A DNA stretch of 64,000 nucleotides from Mesorhizobium sp. M1D.F.Ca.ET.043.01.1.1 (GTDB taxonomy: Bacteria; Pseudomonadota; Alphaproteobacteria; Rhizobiales; Rhizobiaceae): contig NZ_CP034444.1 of assembly GCF_003952385.1 (NCBI RefSeq), forward strand, positions 5,841,001-5,905,000. Direction: 5' to 3'. The translations under genes and the position numbers were made by a program. Numbering within the stretch: position 1 is the first letter of the stretch; the number at the start of each line of letters is the position of its first letter. This document shows positions 7,555-15,604 of the stretch, piece after piece. Under the pieces are notes generated by a model. That model ran no database searches. It had not been told where the DNA came from and saw only the letters and a program-made list of their open reading frames with translations.

Positions 7555-8736
7555 TCAGGCGGCGTCGCCGCCGATCGCGGGTTGATCCTGCTGGCCGGTG
7601 AGCCGGGAGGCGCCGGACCAGGCCATCATCTGATCCGGATATAATTTCACGGCTTCCAGCAGTCGGTCGCGCTTGAGCAGGATGTAGCCCGCCTGCAGGA
7701 CCAGGTTCTTTGCCGCCACTTCCTTTGCCGGCAGGGATGCGGGTCGGGTGGCGTCGGGCCTCAGTTCCGGGCTGACGATCGCTCGGTACTCACGAAAGGG
7801 CGCCGCCTCCAGGGTCGACATGGCAAACAGCGCTGCACCTGCGCGGGCCGCGAAATTCGCCGGCGCCGAGGCGAGGTGGGTCCAGCCACGATCGCCCATG
7901 GCGATCTCGGTGAAGGTTGAGCCGGCGTGGATGGTGTTGGTCATCAACACGACGCCGTTCTCCTTCAGCGTCTTCTGGATGCGGGCCGTGACCTGGTAGG
8001 CGTCGGCGCGCTCGAAGACGATGCGGCTTTTCAGGAAGCGGTTTTCGACCTCGACCAGTGGCCTGTTGATCACATGCAGGCCGAATTTGCTTTCCGAGAA
8101 GCCGTGGAAGTTGACGCTCACCTGGTGCGCTTCGATGCCGGCTTCGAAGAGGGCGCGCTTGCCGATGATGGTCTGGGCGATGAACTGATCGCACCAGACG
8201 ATGGCGCCACGGCCGCGCTGCAAGGCCTCGCGCAAGCCGTCGAGCCCGTCCAGCCGGATAGCGGGCGACCAGCGCCTGCCAGGCACCAGATGAGCGGCAA
8301 GCATCAGGCGGCGGCGGTGCGCGGCGGCGAGATGGCCCCTGAAAAGGCTTCGCGTGTCGACGTCATCGCCAAGCACTGCTTTGATCGCGACGTCATAGCG
8401 CGCGAATTCCTTGCGAAAATGGCGCTTGCGCCGAAGCGTCGAAACCCAATCGCAGATCGGCGCCCACCAGGCGACCGGCAGGATCGCCGCCACGCCGAGA
8501 TAGAACAGGGAAAGCAGGCTTTCGCGCAGATCCTTGTTGGAGACGCTGCGCAACTTGCCGGGGCGAACGAGCTTGCGGCTGAAGAAGCGGACGGTCTCGC
8601 CGCGGTCCGGCACCGCCACGTCGGCGATGACCTCGGTATGGTAGATGCTGGCGGATGACGGTTGCCGTTTGGCCCTGCGGGACTTGCCAAGCCAAGGCAG
8701 CCTCATGCGTCGGATACCCCCAGGATCTTCTTCCAT
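7555..8736 (-). CDS. Conserved hypothetical membrane-anchored protein, possibly acyltransferase-like
   Basis: A 393-residue protein (383 if it starts at ATG 8706) that I do not recognise with confidence. A basic N-terminus (LPWLGKSRRAKRQ) precedes a hydrophobic segment around residues 72-92. The central part (GRGAIVWCDQFIAQTIIGKR, then VSVNFHGFSESKFGLHVINRP) recalls the lysophospholipid/lipid-A acyltransferase superfamily in spacing, but the H-x4-D motif of that family is not visible at the expected place (WCDQF there). It lies downstream of the Rrf2 regulator on the same strand, 66 bases away, so co-transcription is possible. No clear Shine-Dalgarno decides the start. Confidence 0.6.
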   Translation of the reverse strand: MEEDPGGIRRMRLPWLGKSRRAKRQPSSASIYHTEVIADVAVPDRGETVRFFSRKLVRPGKLRSVSNKDLRESLLSLFYLGVAAILPVAWWAPICDWVSTLRRKRHFRKEFARYDVAIKAVLGDDVDTRSLFRGHLAAAHRRRLMLAAHLVPGRRWSPAIRLDGLDGLREALQRGRGAIVWCDQFIAQTIIGKRALFEAGIEAHQVSVNFHGFSESKFGLHVINRPLVEVENRFLKSRIVFERADAYQVTARIQKTLKENGVVLMTNTIHAGSTFTEIAMGDRGWTHLASAPANFAARAGAALFAMSTLEAAPFREYRAIVSPELRPDATRPASLPAKEVAAKNLVLQAGYILLKRDRLLEAVKLYPDQMMAWSGASRLTGQQDQPAIGGDAA

Positions 8737-8802
8737 CCGTCAGCCGCTTTACTGCGTCCGTCGCAGATAGACAACCACGGCATGGCAGCGCGGCCTGGGC
8801 GA

Positions 8803-9252
8803 TCAGATCTGCGACGTCAGCTCTGCGGGGAAATCGTCGTTGTCGGCGTCGCGCATGGCGGCGAGGCTGCGATTGTCGAGCACCTCGGCGATCGCCTGGC
8901 GCACTTCCAGCATCATGTGGCGGACCTGGCAGGTCGCCTCGTCGCAATCCTCGCAGCGCTGGTATTGCGTGCGGCTGGCGCAAGGGATCGGCGCCAGCGG
9001 TCCGTCGAGCACGCGCACGACATGGCCGATCTTGATCTCGGAAGCGGGCCTGGCGAGGCGATAGCCGCCTTCCTTGCCCTTGCGGCTCTGCACGAAACCG
9101 GCATTGCGCAGTTCGCCGAGGATGGCATCCAGGAACTTCTTCGGGATGTTGTTGGCGACCGCAATGTCGTTGACGAATGCAAGCTGGCCAGCCGGCAGGG
9201 TGGAAAGATGCACGAGGGCCTTGAGGCCGTATTTGCCTTTTTTGGTCAGCAT
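8803..9252 (-). CDS. Rrf2-family transcriptional regulator with a four-cysteine motif
   Basis: This 149-residue protein has the Rrf2 winged helix at its N-terminus (LTKKGKYGLKALVHLS, then PKKFLDAILGELRNAGFVQS and GKEGGYRLARP). A cysteine cluster follows at about residues 90-110: PCASRTQYQRCEDCDEATC. Rrf2 proteins such as IscR, NsrR and RirA use three cysteines for an Fe-S cluster, while CymR-type members control cysteine/sulfur genes. It sits 247 bases downstream of, and in the same orientation as, the cys sulfate-uptake operon, which suggests a sulfur or Fe-S role. The gap ahead of it holds the operon's terminator and a TCAACGC/GCGTTGA inverted repeat (9356-9385), so it probably has its own promoter. 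Confidence 0.85.
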   Translation of the reverse strand: MLTKKGKYGLKALVHLSTLPAGQLAFVNDIAVANNIPKKFLDAILGELRNAGFVQSRKGKEGGYRLARPASEIKIGHVVRVLDGPLAPIPCASRTQYQRCEDCDEATCQVRHMMLEVRQAIAEVLDNRSLAAMRDADNDDFPAELTSQI

Positions 9253-9456
9253 GCCCGATTCAGTTCATCAAACCCCAATCGCCCTGCATCTGGCGGTTGT
9301 TTGTGTGCAAATCATGACAGTCTGGCCGCGCGAGGCGATTTGGCACAACAATTCGTCAACGCAGGTTTAGGCACAAACGCGTTGATTCTTCGTAACGTTT
9401 TTCACATTGGCCGCGATGATTTCGCCGGCAGAAGCGACGCCGGCTCCAGATAAGAA

Positions 9457-9479
9457 GAAAGCCGGCAAAGCCGGCTTTC
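9457..9479 (-). terminator. Intrinsic terminator after the second sulfate-binding gene
   Basis: A perfect 10-bp stem (GAAAGCCGGC / GCCGGCTTTC) with a three-base loop lies 20 bases past the stop of the minus-strand gene at 9500. Read on the minus strand it ends in a T-rich run (TTTCTTCTTATC). It should end transcripts of the sulfate-uptake cluster before the Rrf2 gene. Confidence 0.75.
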
Positions 9480-9499
9480 CAGTACTTCCCCGTCGAGGC

Positions 9500-10486
9500 T
9501 TATCGGCTGCCATAGGCCTGATCGAGCAGGCCGCCTGCCGCGAAATGCTCTTTCTGCACCTTGTCCCAACCGCCGAAGACGTCCTGCACCGTCAGCAGGC
9601 GGACGTCGGGGAAGTCGGCCTTGTACTTGGCGGCGACCGACGTGTCGCGCACCCGCAGGCCATCGCGGGCGGCAATGTCCTGGCCCTCGGGCGAATAGAG
9701 AAAGTCAAGATAGGTCTTGGCGAGATCGCGACTGCCGTGCTCGTCGGCGACTTTGTCGACGATCGCCACCGGGAATTCGGCCAGCAGGCTGACTGAGGGC
9801 GTGACCTGCTCGAACTTGCCGACGCCATATTCCTTGCGGATCCCGCGTGTTTCGGATTCGAAGGTGATCAGCACGTCGCCGATCTCGTGCTGCACGAAGG
9901 TGGTGGTGGAGGCACGGCCGCCGGTGTCGAAGATCGGCACGTTGTTGAACAGCTTGGCGATGAACTCCTTTACCTTGGCGTCGTCGCCCTTGAAGGCCTC
10001 CTTGGCGTAGGCGGTGGCGGCGAGATAGGTGTAGCGCGCATTGCCCGAAGTTCTCGGATTGGGGAAGATAACCTGCACGTCGTCGCGGACAAGATCGTTC
10101 CAGTCCTCGATGTGCTTGGGATTGCCGGCGCGGACTAGAAAGGACGGCAGCGAATAGAAGGGTGAGGCGTTGTCGGGGAAATCCTTCTGCCAGTCGGCGG
10201 AAACGAGGCCCTTCTTGACCAGGAAATCGACGTCGGTGACCTGGTTGAGAGTGACGACATCGGCACCCAGGCCGTCGGCGACGGCGCGCGCCTGAGCCGA
10301 GGCGCCGGCATGGGACTGATCGATCGTCACGCCGGGATGCTGGGCGATGAAGGCCTTGTTGATATCGGCGAACAATTCGCGGCCAACGTCGTAGGACGCA
10401 TTCAGGAGCCTGTCGGCTGACCAGGCCTGGGAGGAAGCGAGAACGAGGCCGACGAAAGCGGTGACGCCAAGCAATAAGCGCTTCAT
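9500..10486 (-). CDS. sbp: Sulfate/thiosulfate ABC transporter binding protein (second copy)
   Basis: A 328-residue periplasmic receptor with a signal peptide (MKRLLLGVTAFVGLVLASSQ, cleavage after AWSA). It has the sulfate-binding family's landmarks: LNASYDVGRELF after the signal, QSHAGASAQARAVADGLGADVV, NPRTSGNARYTYLA, and FVQHEIGDVLITFE. It is the last of five transport genes on the minus strand, 203 bases after cysA, and is a paralogue of the receptor at 13583-14611. The two receptors may differ in ligand (sulfate versus thiosulfate or another oxyanion). The gap ahead of it holds an AT-rich motif shared with the other receptor's leader. Confidence 0.92.
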   Translation of the reverse strand: MKRLLLGVTAFVGLVLASSQAWSADRLLNASYDVGRELFADINKAFIAQHPGVTIDQSHAGASAQARAVADGLGADVVTLNQVTDVDFLVKKGLVSADWQKDFPDNASPFYSLPSFLVRAGNPKHIEDWNDLVRDDVQVIFPNPRTSGNARYTYLAATAYAKEAFKGDDAKVKEFIAKLFNNVPIFDTGGRASTTTFVQHEIGDVLITFESETRGIRKEYGVGKFEQVTPSVSLLAEFPVAIVDKVADEHGSRDLAKTYLDFLYSPEGQDIAARDGLRVRDTSVAAKYKADFPDVRLLTVQDVFGGWDKVQKEHFAAGGLLDQAYGSR

Positions 10487-10511
10487 GGAGCGAGTCTCCT
10501 TCGGAATAATC

Positions 10512-10525
10512 AGAAACTATGATGC
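10512..10525 (-). promoter_or_regulatory. Candidate shared sulfur-regulon motif, copy 2
   Basis: The plus-strand string AGAAACTATGATGC lies 25 bases upstream of the ATG of the second receptor gene. A close relative, AGAAATTAGATGC, lies 40 bases upstream of the first receptor gene at 14652-14664. Both are in small AT-rich islands in GC-rich surroundings. They may be sites for the neighbouring Rrf2 regulator, but two sites are too few to define a motif. Confidence 0.35.
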
Positions 10526-10689
10526 GACCATAATAAGGAAAGCCTGGTCCGACGAGGCACGCACTCCGGGTGGATGGCGGGAGCGAGGAAAAAGGCGCGC
10601 CCGAACAGCTGTTTGGCTGGATTTTTTTCCAGGCAGATTCATCGCGACGCCTGGCGGGCGCCACAGGAAAGCGCAGGCGCAAAGATGCG

Positions 10690-11730
10690 TCAGGAAGCCG
10701 GGAAAAGCTTCCAGCGTCCCGGCCTGAACGCCACCCGGCTCTTCTGCGCCGCGGGATGATCGATGGGCAGCTCGATCTCGACGCGCTGGCGCTCGCCGCC
10801 GACCTCGAGCTCGACCCGTCTGGTGCCGGCGACGCGCCGGCTGGCGGCGACCGTGCCGGCGATGCAGCCGCTGCAGCCGTCAAGCAGCTCGACATCGTGC
10901 GGACGGAAATAGAGCAGTGCCTCGCCGGGGGCAGCGTTCGGCGCCGGCAAGCCGATCGGCCGGTCGGCGAGCCAGATCTCGCCGTTGTCGACCTTGACCG
11001 GCAGCGAGCTCGATTCACCGATGAAGGAGTAGACGAAGGGCGAGTTCGGCGCGTCGTAAATCTCGTCGGCCGAGCCGACCTGCTCGATGCGGCCCTGGCT
11101 CATCACGACGACACGGTCGGCGAGTTCCAGCGCTTCCTCCTGGTCGTGCGTGACGAAGACCGTGGTATGCCCGGTGGCGTCGTGGATCTCGCGCAGCCAG
11201 CGGCGCAACTCGCGACGCACTTGCGCGTCGAGGGCGCCGAACGGCTCGTCGAGCAACAGCACCTTGGGCTCGATCGCCATGGCGCGCGCAAGCGCCACGC
11301 GTTGACGCTGACCGCCGGAAAGCTGCGCCGGGTAGCGCTTCTCCAGCCCCGACAGCTGGACGAGGTCGAGCAGTTCCGACGCCCGGCGACGGATCTCTTT
11401 TCCAGACGGCCTTGCGGTTCCATGCCGGACCTTCAGGCCGAAGCCGATATTGTCGGCAACCGTCATGTGGCGGAACAGCGCGTAATGCTGGAAGACGAAA
11501 CCGACATTGCGCTCCTGGATCGACTTCTGGGAGGCGTCCTCGTCGCCGAAGAAGATGGCCCCTTTGGTCGGCCGTTCCAGGCCGGCGATCAGCCGCAGAA
11601 GCGTCGTCTTGCCGGAGCCGGACGGTCCAAGCAGCGCGATGAGCTCGCCCGACCTGATGTCGAGCGACACGTCATGGAGCGCCGGAAACCGCTCAAACTC
11701 CTTGCGCACGTTGACAACGCGAACTTCCAT
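10690..11730 (-). CDS. cysA: Sulfate/thiosulfate import ATP-binding protein CysA
   Basis: This 346-residue ATPase energises sulfate uptake. It contains Walker [10 protein letters not shown] (about residues 35-43), signature [14 protein letters not shown], Walker [13 protein letters not shown] and the switch histidine in [11 protein letters not shown]-terminal TOBE-like regulatory domain (about 240-340) contains [13 protein letters not shown], as in CysA. It follows cysW after 13 bases and is followed by the second receptor gene. Order and spacing indicate one operon sbp-cysT-cysW-cysA, with the second sbp either co-transcribed or separately promoted. Confidence 0.95.
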   Translation of the reverse strand: MEVRVVNVRKEFERFPALHDVSLDIRSGELIALLGPSGSGKTTLLRLIAGLERPTKGAIFFGDEDASQKSIQERNVGFVFQHYALFRHMTVADNIGFGLKVRHGTARPSGKEIRRRASELLDLVQLSGLEKRYPAQLSGGQRQRVALARAMAIEPKVLLLDEPFGALDAQVRRELRRWLREIHDATGHTTVFVTHDQEEALELADRVVVMSQGRIEQVGSADEIYDAPNSPFVYSFIGESSSLPVKVDNGEIWLADRPIGLPAPNAAPGEALLYFRPHDVELLDGCSGCIAGTVAASRRVAGTRRVELEVGGERQRVEIELPIDHPAAQKSRVAFRPGRWKLFPAS

Positions 11731-11743
11731 AGAATGACCTCTA

Positions 11744-12628
11744 TCAATGTCCGCGCGACGCGGCGATCTCGGCGCCGTAGCGCATCTCGAGAAGTGTTTT
11801 CAAGACCAGCGTCACCAGGGCCAGGCCGGCCAGCAGCGAGGCGACCGCGAAGGCGCCCACGGCGTTGTACTCGTTGTAGAGGATTTCCACATGCAGCGGC
11901 ATGGTGTTGGTGAGGCCGCGAATGTGGCCTGAGACCACGGACACTGCGCCGAACTCGCCCATGGCGCGAGCGTTGCAGAGAAGCACGCCGTAGAGCAGCC
12001 CCCATTTGACGTTGGGCAGCGTTACATACCAGAAGGTCTGCCAGCCATTGGCGCCCAACGAAAGCGCCGCCTCCTCGTCGCCATTGCCCTGTTCCTGCAT
12101 CAGCGGGATGAGCTCCCGGGCGACGAACGGAAAGGTGACGAAGACCGTGGCCAGCACGATGCCGGGCACAGCGAACAAGATCTGGATGCCATGCGCCTTG
12201 AGCCATTCGCCGAGCAGTCCTTGCGCGCCGAAGAGCAGCACATAGACCAGGCCGGAAATGACGGGCGACACCGAGAAGGGCAGGTCGATGAGCGTGGTCA
12301 GAAACGCCTTGCCCTTGAACTCGAATTTGGCGATCGCCCAGGCGGCCGAGATGCCGAAAATGACGTTGAGCGGCACCGAGATCGCCGCCACCAGCAGCGT
12401 CAGGCGGATCGCCGAGCGCGTGTCGATACTGGAAAGGGCCTCCGAGTAGGAGCCGATGCCCTTGGCAAGCGCCTCGTGGAAGACGACGATCAGCGGCAAG
12501 AGCAGGAAGACGGCGAGGAAGGCGAAGGCGATTGCCATCAGCACGGTCTTGACTTGCCGGCTTTCGGTCACCGCCGCCGACTGGCTCTCGTGATGCGGCT
12601 CGTAGGATTTGATCTCGGGGTCAGCCAT
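11744..12628 (-). CDS. cysW: Sulfate ABC transporter permease CysW
   Basis: A 294-residue inner-membrane permease with six or so helices. After a hydrophilic N-terminus it has the CysW pattern [51 protein letters not shown] (the loop contacting the ATPase), [17 protein letters not shown] and [16 protein letters not shown]. Its start overlaps the end of cysT by eight bases, so the two permeases are probably translated in a coupled way and form a heterodimer. Confidence 0.95.
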   Translation of the reverse strand: MADPEIKSYEPHHESQSAAVTESRQVKTVLMAIAFAFLAVFLLLPLIVVFHEALAKGIGSYSEALSSIDTRSAIRLTLLVAAISVPLNVIFGISAAWAIAKFEFKGKAFLTTLIDLPFSVSPVISGLVYVLLFGAQGLLGEWLKAHGIQILFAVPGIVLATVFVTFPFVARELIPLMQEQGNGDEEAALSLGANGWQTFWYVTLPNVKWGLLYGVLLCNARAMGEFGAVSVVSGHIRGLTNTMPLHVEILYNEYNAVGAFAVASLLAGLALVTLVLKTLLEMRYGAEIAASRGH

Positions 12629-13472
12629 AGCGCTTGCGGCTCCAAGTCTGCACGAGATTGACGACCAGAAGCATCAGGAAGGATAGCGCCAGCATGATCG
12701 CGGCGACCGCGGTCGCCGCCTCGTAATTGTATTCCTCGAGCCGGATCACGATCAGAAGCGGCGCGATCTCGGACTTGAAGGGCAGGTTGCCGGCGATGAA
12801 GATGACCGAGCCGTATTCGCCGACGCCGCGCGCGAAGGCGAGCGAAAACCCGGTGATGATGGCCGGCGCCAGGCCGGGAAAGAGCACGCGGGTAATGATC
12901 TGGAAGCGGCTGGCGCCTAATGTGGCTGCAGCCTCCTCGACCTCCTTGTCGATCTCTTCCATGATCGGCTGTACGGTGCGCACGACGAAAGGCAGCCCGA
13001 TGAAGACGAGCGCCACGACAATGCCGAGCGGCGTGTAGGCGACCTTGATGCCGAGCGGCATCAGAAGCTGGCCGACCCAGCCATTCGGCGCATAGAGCGT
13101 GGTGAGCGCGATGCCGGCGACCGCCGTGGGCAACGCGAAGGGCAGGTCGACCATCGCATCGGCGACGCGGCGGCCGGGGAAACGGTAGCGGACCAGCACC
13201 CAGGCGACGATCGTGCCGAACACGACGTTGACGACCGCAGCCAGGAAGGCGGTGCCGAAGCTGATCTTCAGGGCATTCAGGGTGCGGCGGTCGGTAGCGA
13301 TCGCCCAGAAATCTGTCCAGCCAAGTGCTGCCGAACGCCAGACCAGCCCCGAGAGCGGGATGAGGATGATGAGCGTGAGGTAGGCAAGCGAGAAGCCGAG
13401 CGTCAATCCGAAGCCCGGAATGACGCTCGGCTGTCTGAACCGCCACCCCGCTTTAGCGGGTGTTGTGGTCAT
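12621..13472 (-). CDS. cysT: Sulfate ABC transporter permease CysT (CysU)
   Basis: A 283-residue inner-membrane permease paired with CysW. Landmarks are VIPGFGLTLGFSLAYLTLII in the first helix, DLPFALPTAVAGIALTTLYA, the coupling loop EEIDKEVEEAAATLGASRFQ, and ARGVGEYGSVIFIAGNLPFK, all typical of CysT. It lies 110 bases after the first receptor gene, with a nested stem-loop in the spacer and over the receptor's stop. It overlaps cysW by eight bases. Confidence 0.95.
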   Translation of the reverse strand: MTTTPAKAGWRFRQPSVIPGFGLTLGFSLAYLTLIILIPLSGLVWRSAALGWTDFWAIATDRRTLNALKISFGTAFLAAVVNVVFGTIVAWVLVRYRFPGRRVADAMVDLPFALPTAVAGIALTTLYAPNGWVGQLLMPLGIKVAYTPLGIVVALVFIGLPFVVRTVQPIMEEIDKEVEEAAATLGASRFQIITRVLFPGLAPAIITGFSLAFARGVGEYGSVIFIAGNLPFKSEIAPLLIVIRLEEYNYEAATAVAAIMLALSFLMLLVVNLVQTWSRKRYG

Positions 13473-13545
13473 GGAATTCCGGCTTGTCCCTTCTTACTCA
13501 GAACCAGACCGCCCATCGCCTCGGCTCGGGCACTCGTACAATAGA

Positions 13546-13590
13546 CCCAATCAGGTTCATCCGGCCTAATGGCCACCATGCTTCATTGGG
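13546..13590 (-). other. Nested stem-loop at the sbp-cysT junction
   Basis: An outer CCCAAT/ATTGGG pair (13546-13551 and 13585-13590) encloses an inner GGCC-TAAT-GGCC hairpin (13563-13574), and the structure covers the stop codon of the first receptor gene. There is no T-run. Such hairpins between a receptor gene and its permease often stabilise the receptor mRNA or cause partial termination, raising receptor level; that role here is inferred. Confidence 0.35.
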
Positions 13591-14611
13591 CGGGCTTGTA
13601 AATCTGGTCGAATATACCACCGTCGCCGAAATGATAAGGCTGCGCCTTCTTCCAACCGCCGAATTGCGGATCGTCGATGGTGACCAGCTTGATTGCAGGC
13701 AGCTTGGCGAGGTCCTCAGCAGGCACAAGGTCGGGCTTGGCCGGACGATAGTGGTTCTTGGCGATGATTGTCTGGGCCTCCTTGGAATAGAGCCAGCCCA
13801 GATAGGCCTCGGCGACTTTGCGCGTGCCCTTGGCGTCGACATTGGCGTCGACGACCGCGACCGGCGGCTCGGCCAGGATCGAGGTCGGCGGGTAGACGAT
13901 GTCGAAATTGTCGGCGCCGAATTCGTCGAGCGCGAGATAGGCCTCGTTCTCCCAGGCGATCAGCACGTCACCCAACCCCTTCTGGGCGAAGGTCACCGTC
14001 GAGCCACGGGCGCCGGTATCGAGCACCGGGACATTCGCATAGAGCTTGCCGACGAATTCCTTGGTCTTGGCTTCGTCGTTGCCGTCATTGGCGTTGGCGT
14101 AGGCCCAGGCGGCGAGATAGTTCCAGCGAGCGCCGCCGGAGGTCTTCGGGTTCGGCGTGATCACCTGGACGCCGTCCTTGATCAAATCGTTCCAGTCGTG
14201 GATGCCCTGGGGGTTGCCCTTGCGCACCAGGAAGATGATGGTCGAGGTGTAGGGTGCCGAATTGTTCTCGAACTTCGTGCGCCAGTCCGGATTGATCTTC
14301 TTCGTCTTCGAGGCGATGGCATTGATGTCGCCTTCGAGCGCGAGCGTCACGACGTCAGCATCGAGGCCGTCGATCACCGCGCGGGCCTGCGCGCCGGATC
14401 CGCCATGCGATTGCTGGATGGTGACGGTTTCGCCGGTCTCGGCCTTCCAATGCGCGGCGAAGGCCTCGTCATAGGCCTTGTACAGTTCACGCGTCGGGTC
14501 GTAGGACACATTCAGAATGGTCGTGTCGGCGAACGCGAAACCGAGCGTGCCGAACTGGACAGATGTGGCGACCAGCGCGCCGAGCAGTTTCCTGAAATGA
14601 GGGTTGGTCAT
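13583..14611 (-). CDS. sbp: Sulfate ABC transporter binding protein (first copy)
   Basis: A 342-residue periplasmic sulfate receptor, first gene of the cys operon. A signal peptide (core [18 protein letters not shown], cleavage near AFA-DT) leads into the family landmarks [58 protein letters not shown] and [17 protein letters not shown]. It is the canonical receptor for cysTWA by position. It and the second copy (9500-10486) bracket the permease/ATPase genes. Confidence 0.94.
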   Translation of the reverse strand: MTNPHFRKLLGALVATSVQFGTLGFAFADTTILNVSYDPTRELYKAYDEAFAAHWKAETGETVTIQQSHGGSGAQARAVIDGLDADVVTLALEGDINAIASKTKKINPDWRTKFENNSAPYTSTIIFLVRKGNPQGIHDWNDLIKDGVQVITPNPKTSGGARWNYLAAWAYANANDGNDEAKTKEFVGKLYANVPVLDTGARGSTVTFAQKGLGDVLIAWENEAYLALDEFGADNFDIVYPPTSILAEPPVAVVDANVDAKGTRKVAEAYLGWLYSKEAQTIIAKNHYRPAKPDLVPAEDLAKLPAIKLVTIDDPQFGGWKKAQPYHFGDGGIFDQIYKPAQ

Positions 14612-14651
14612 TTCCGCCTCCGTTGAACGGCACGAACTCTAGCGATTTTAT

Positions 14652-14664
14652 AGAAATTAGATGC
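14652..14664 (-). promoter_or_regulatory. Candidate shared sulfur-regulon motif, copy 1
   Basis: AGAAATTAGATGC (plus-strand reading) in an AT-rich patch, 40 bases ahead of the first receptor gene; compare 10512-10525. The 204-base gap 14612-14815 should carry the operon promoter. Beyond this patch I see no clear -35/-10 pair in it. Confidence 0.35.
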
Positions 14665-14815
14665 ATTGAATGTTGCCTTTTTCGCCTCCTTGCAGCAATT
14701 TTTCGCTGAGCAGCGCCTGGTCAAGGAAACAATTTCCTCAGCCTGCAACGCCGGACTCCTCGTCAGCCGACCTAATTAGAAGCGGTCCGCCTCCAGGCAA
14801 GTCCCTGCGGTCTAG

Positions 14816-15604
14816 CTAGTTTGCGGTGACCGGAAAATCGAAACGCTGTTTCGGAAAGGGCTCTTTCGCCAGCGTGAAGTGCCACCATTCGCGCGCATAG
14901 TTGCGGAAGCCGGCGGAGCGCATGGCCGCCAGCAGCATCTTGCGGTTGGCGGCTGCCTGGGCGGGAAGAGGGCGATGGACCGTCTCGCTCATTGGATCGA
15001 AACAGTCGAAGCCGGTGCCGAAGTCCAGCGTGACCGCGTCGGGTGCCCCGCAAGCGGGATGTGCCGCGCTTGTCTTGTCCATCTCGGCGATCGCCAGATC
15101 GACGGTCGAGCCGCGCGAATGGCTGGACAGCTCGCCGACGTAACCCTTGGCGATGAGGTCGCCGCGCTCGACCGTCGGGTACCATCGCGGGTCGGGTGGG
15201 CCGCCTTGCCGCGTCCATTGCCCCATATCGGCAACGGCGCGCGCCGGGCGGTAGCAGTCGAAGACGACCAATGTCAGGCTCCTCGCGGCGATCGCTTTCT
15301 GGACGCTGGAAAGCGCCTTCGCCGCCTGTTCGGTCAGAATGCAGACCGGCGCTTCATAGCCTTCGACCTTGCGGTGCAGGAAGTTTTGGGATCCGGCATA
15401 GCGGATGTCCTTGCGGATGGTCGGATCGATATCGGCCAGCCGCACGAAGCCGGCGGGGAGGGGATCGGCGTGGGCGGCGAAGGAGGTGGCAGCCAGAAGA
15501 GCCAGCGTTGCGATGGTTGCAGCAGACTTTGACGGGGGATGCCTCGTGCTGGACCTCAGGCCAAGAAGCGCAATCCGCTGAATCGCTTGCTGCAAATTAT
15601 TCAA
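14816..15604 (-). CDS. VanX-like D-Ala-D-Ala dipeptidase (peptidase family M15)
   Basis: A 262-residue zinc peptidase expected to hydrolyse D-Ala-D-Ala or trim peptidoglycan stems in the periplasm. After a signal region ending near AAHA-DP, it has the M15D landmarks: DIRYAGSQNF, FDCYRPARAV, the metal-binding SSHSRGSTVDLAI (S-x-H-x6-D pattern) and EWWHF with the catalytic Glu and a zinc His. The start codon is TTG at 15604, preceded by GAAGG with six bases' spacing; no ATG or GTG is available in frame before the signal core. It overlaps the stop of pbpC by eight bases, so it is probably translated by coupling. Export puts it beside PBP1C, not in the cytosol where resistance VanX works. Confidence 0.88.
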   Translation of the reverse strand: MNNLQQAIQRIALLGLRSSTRHPPSKSAATIATLALLAATSFAAHADPLPAGFVRLADIDPTIRKDIRYAGSQNFLHRKVEGYEAPVCILTEQAAKALSSVQKAIAARSLTLVVFDCYRPARAVADMGQWTRQGGPPDPRWYPTVERGDLIAKGYVGELSSHSRGSTVDLAIAEMDKTSAAHPACGAPDAVTLDFGTGFDCFDPMSETVHRPLPAQAAANRKMLLAAMRSAGFRNYAREWWHFTLAKEPFPKQRFDFPVTAN

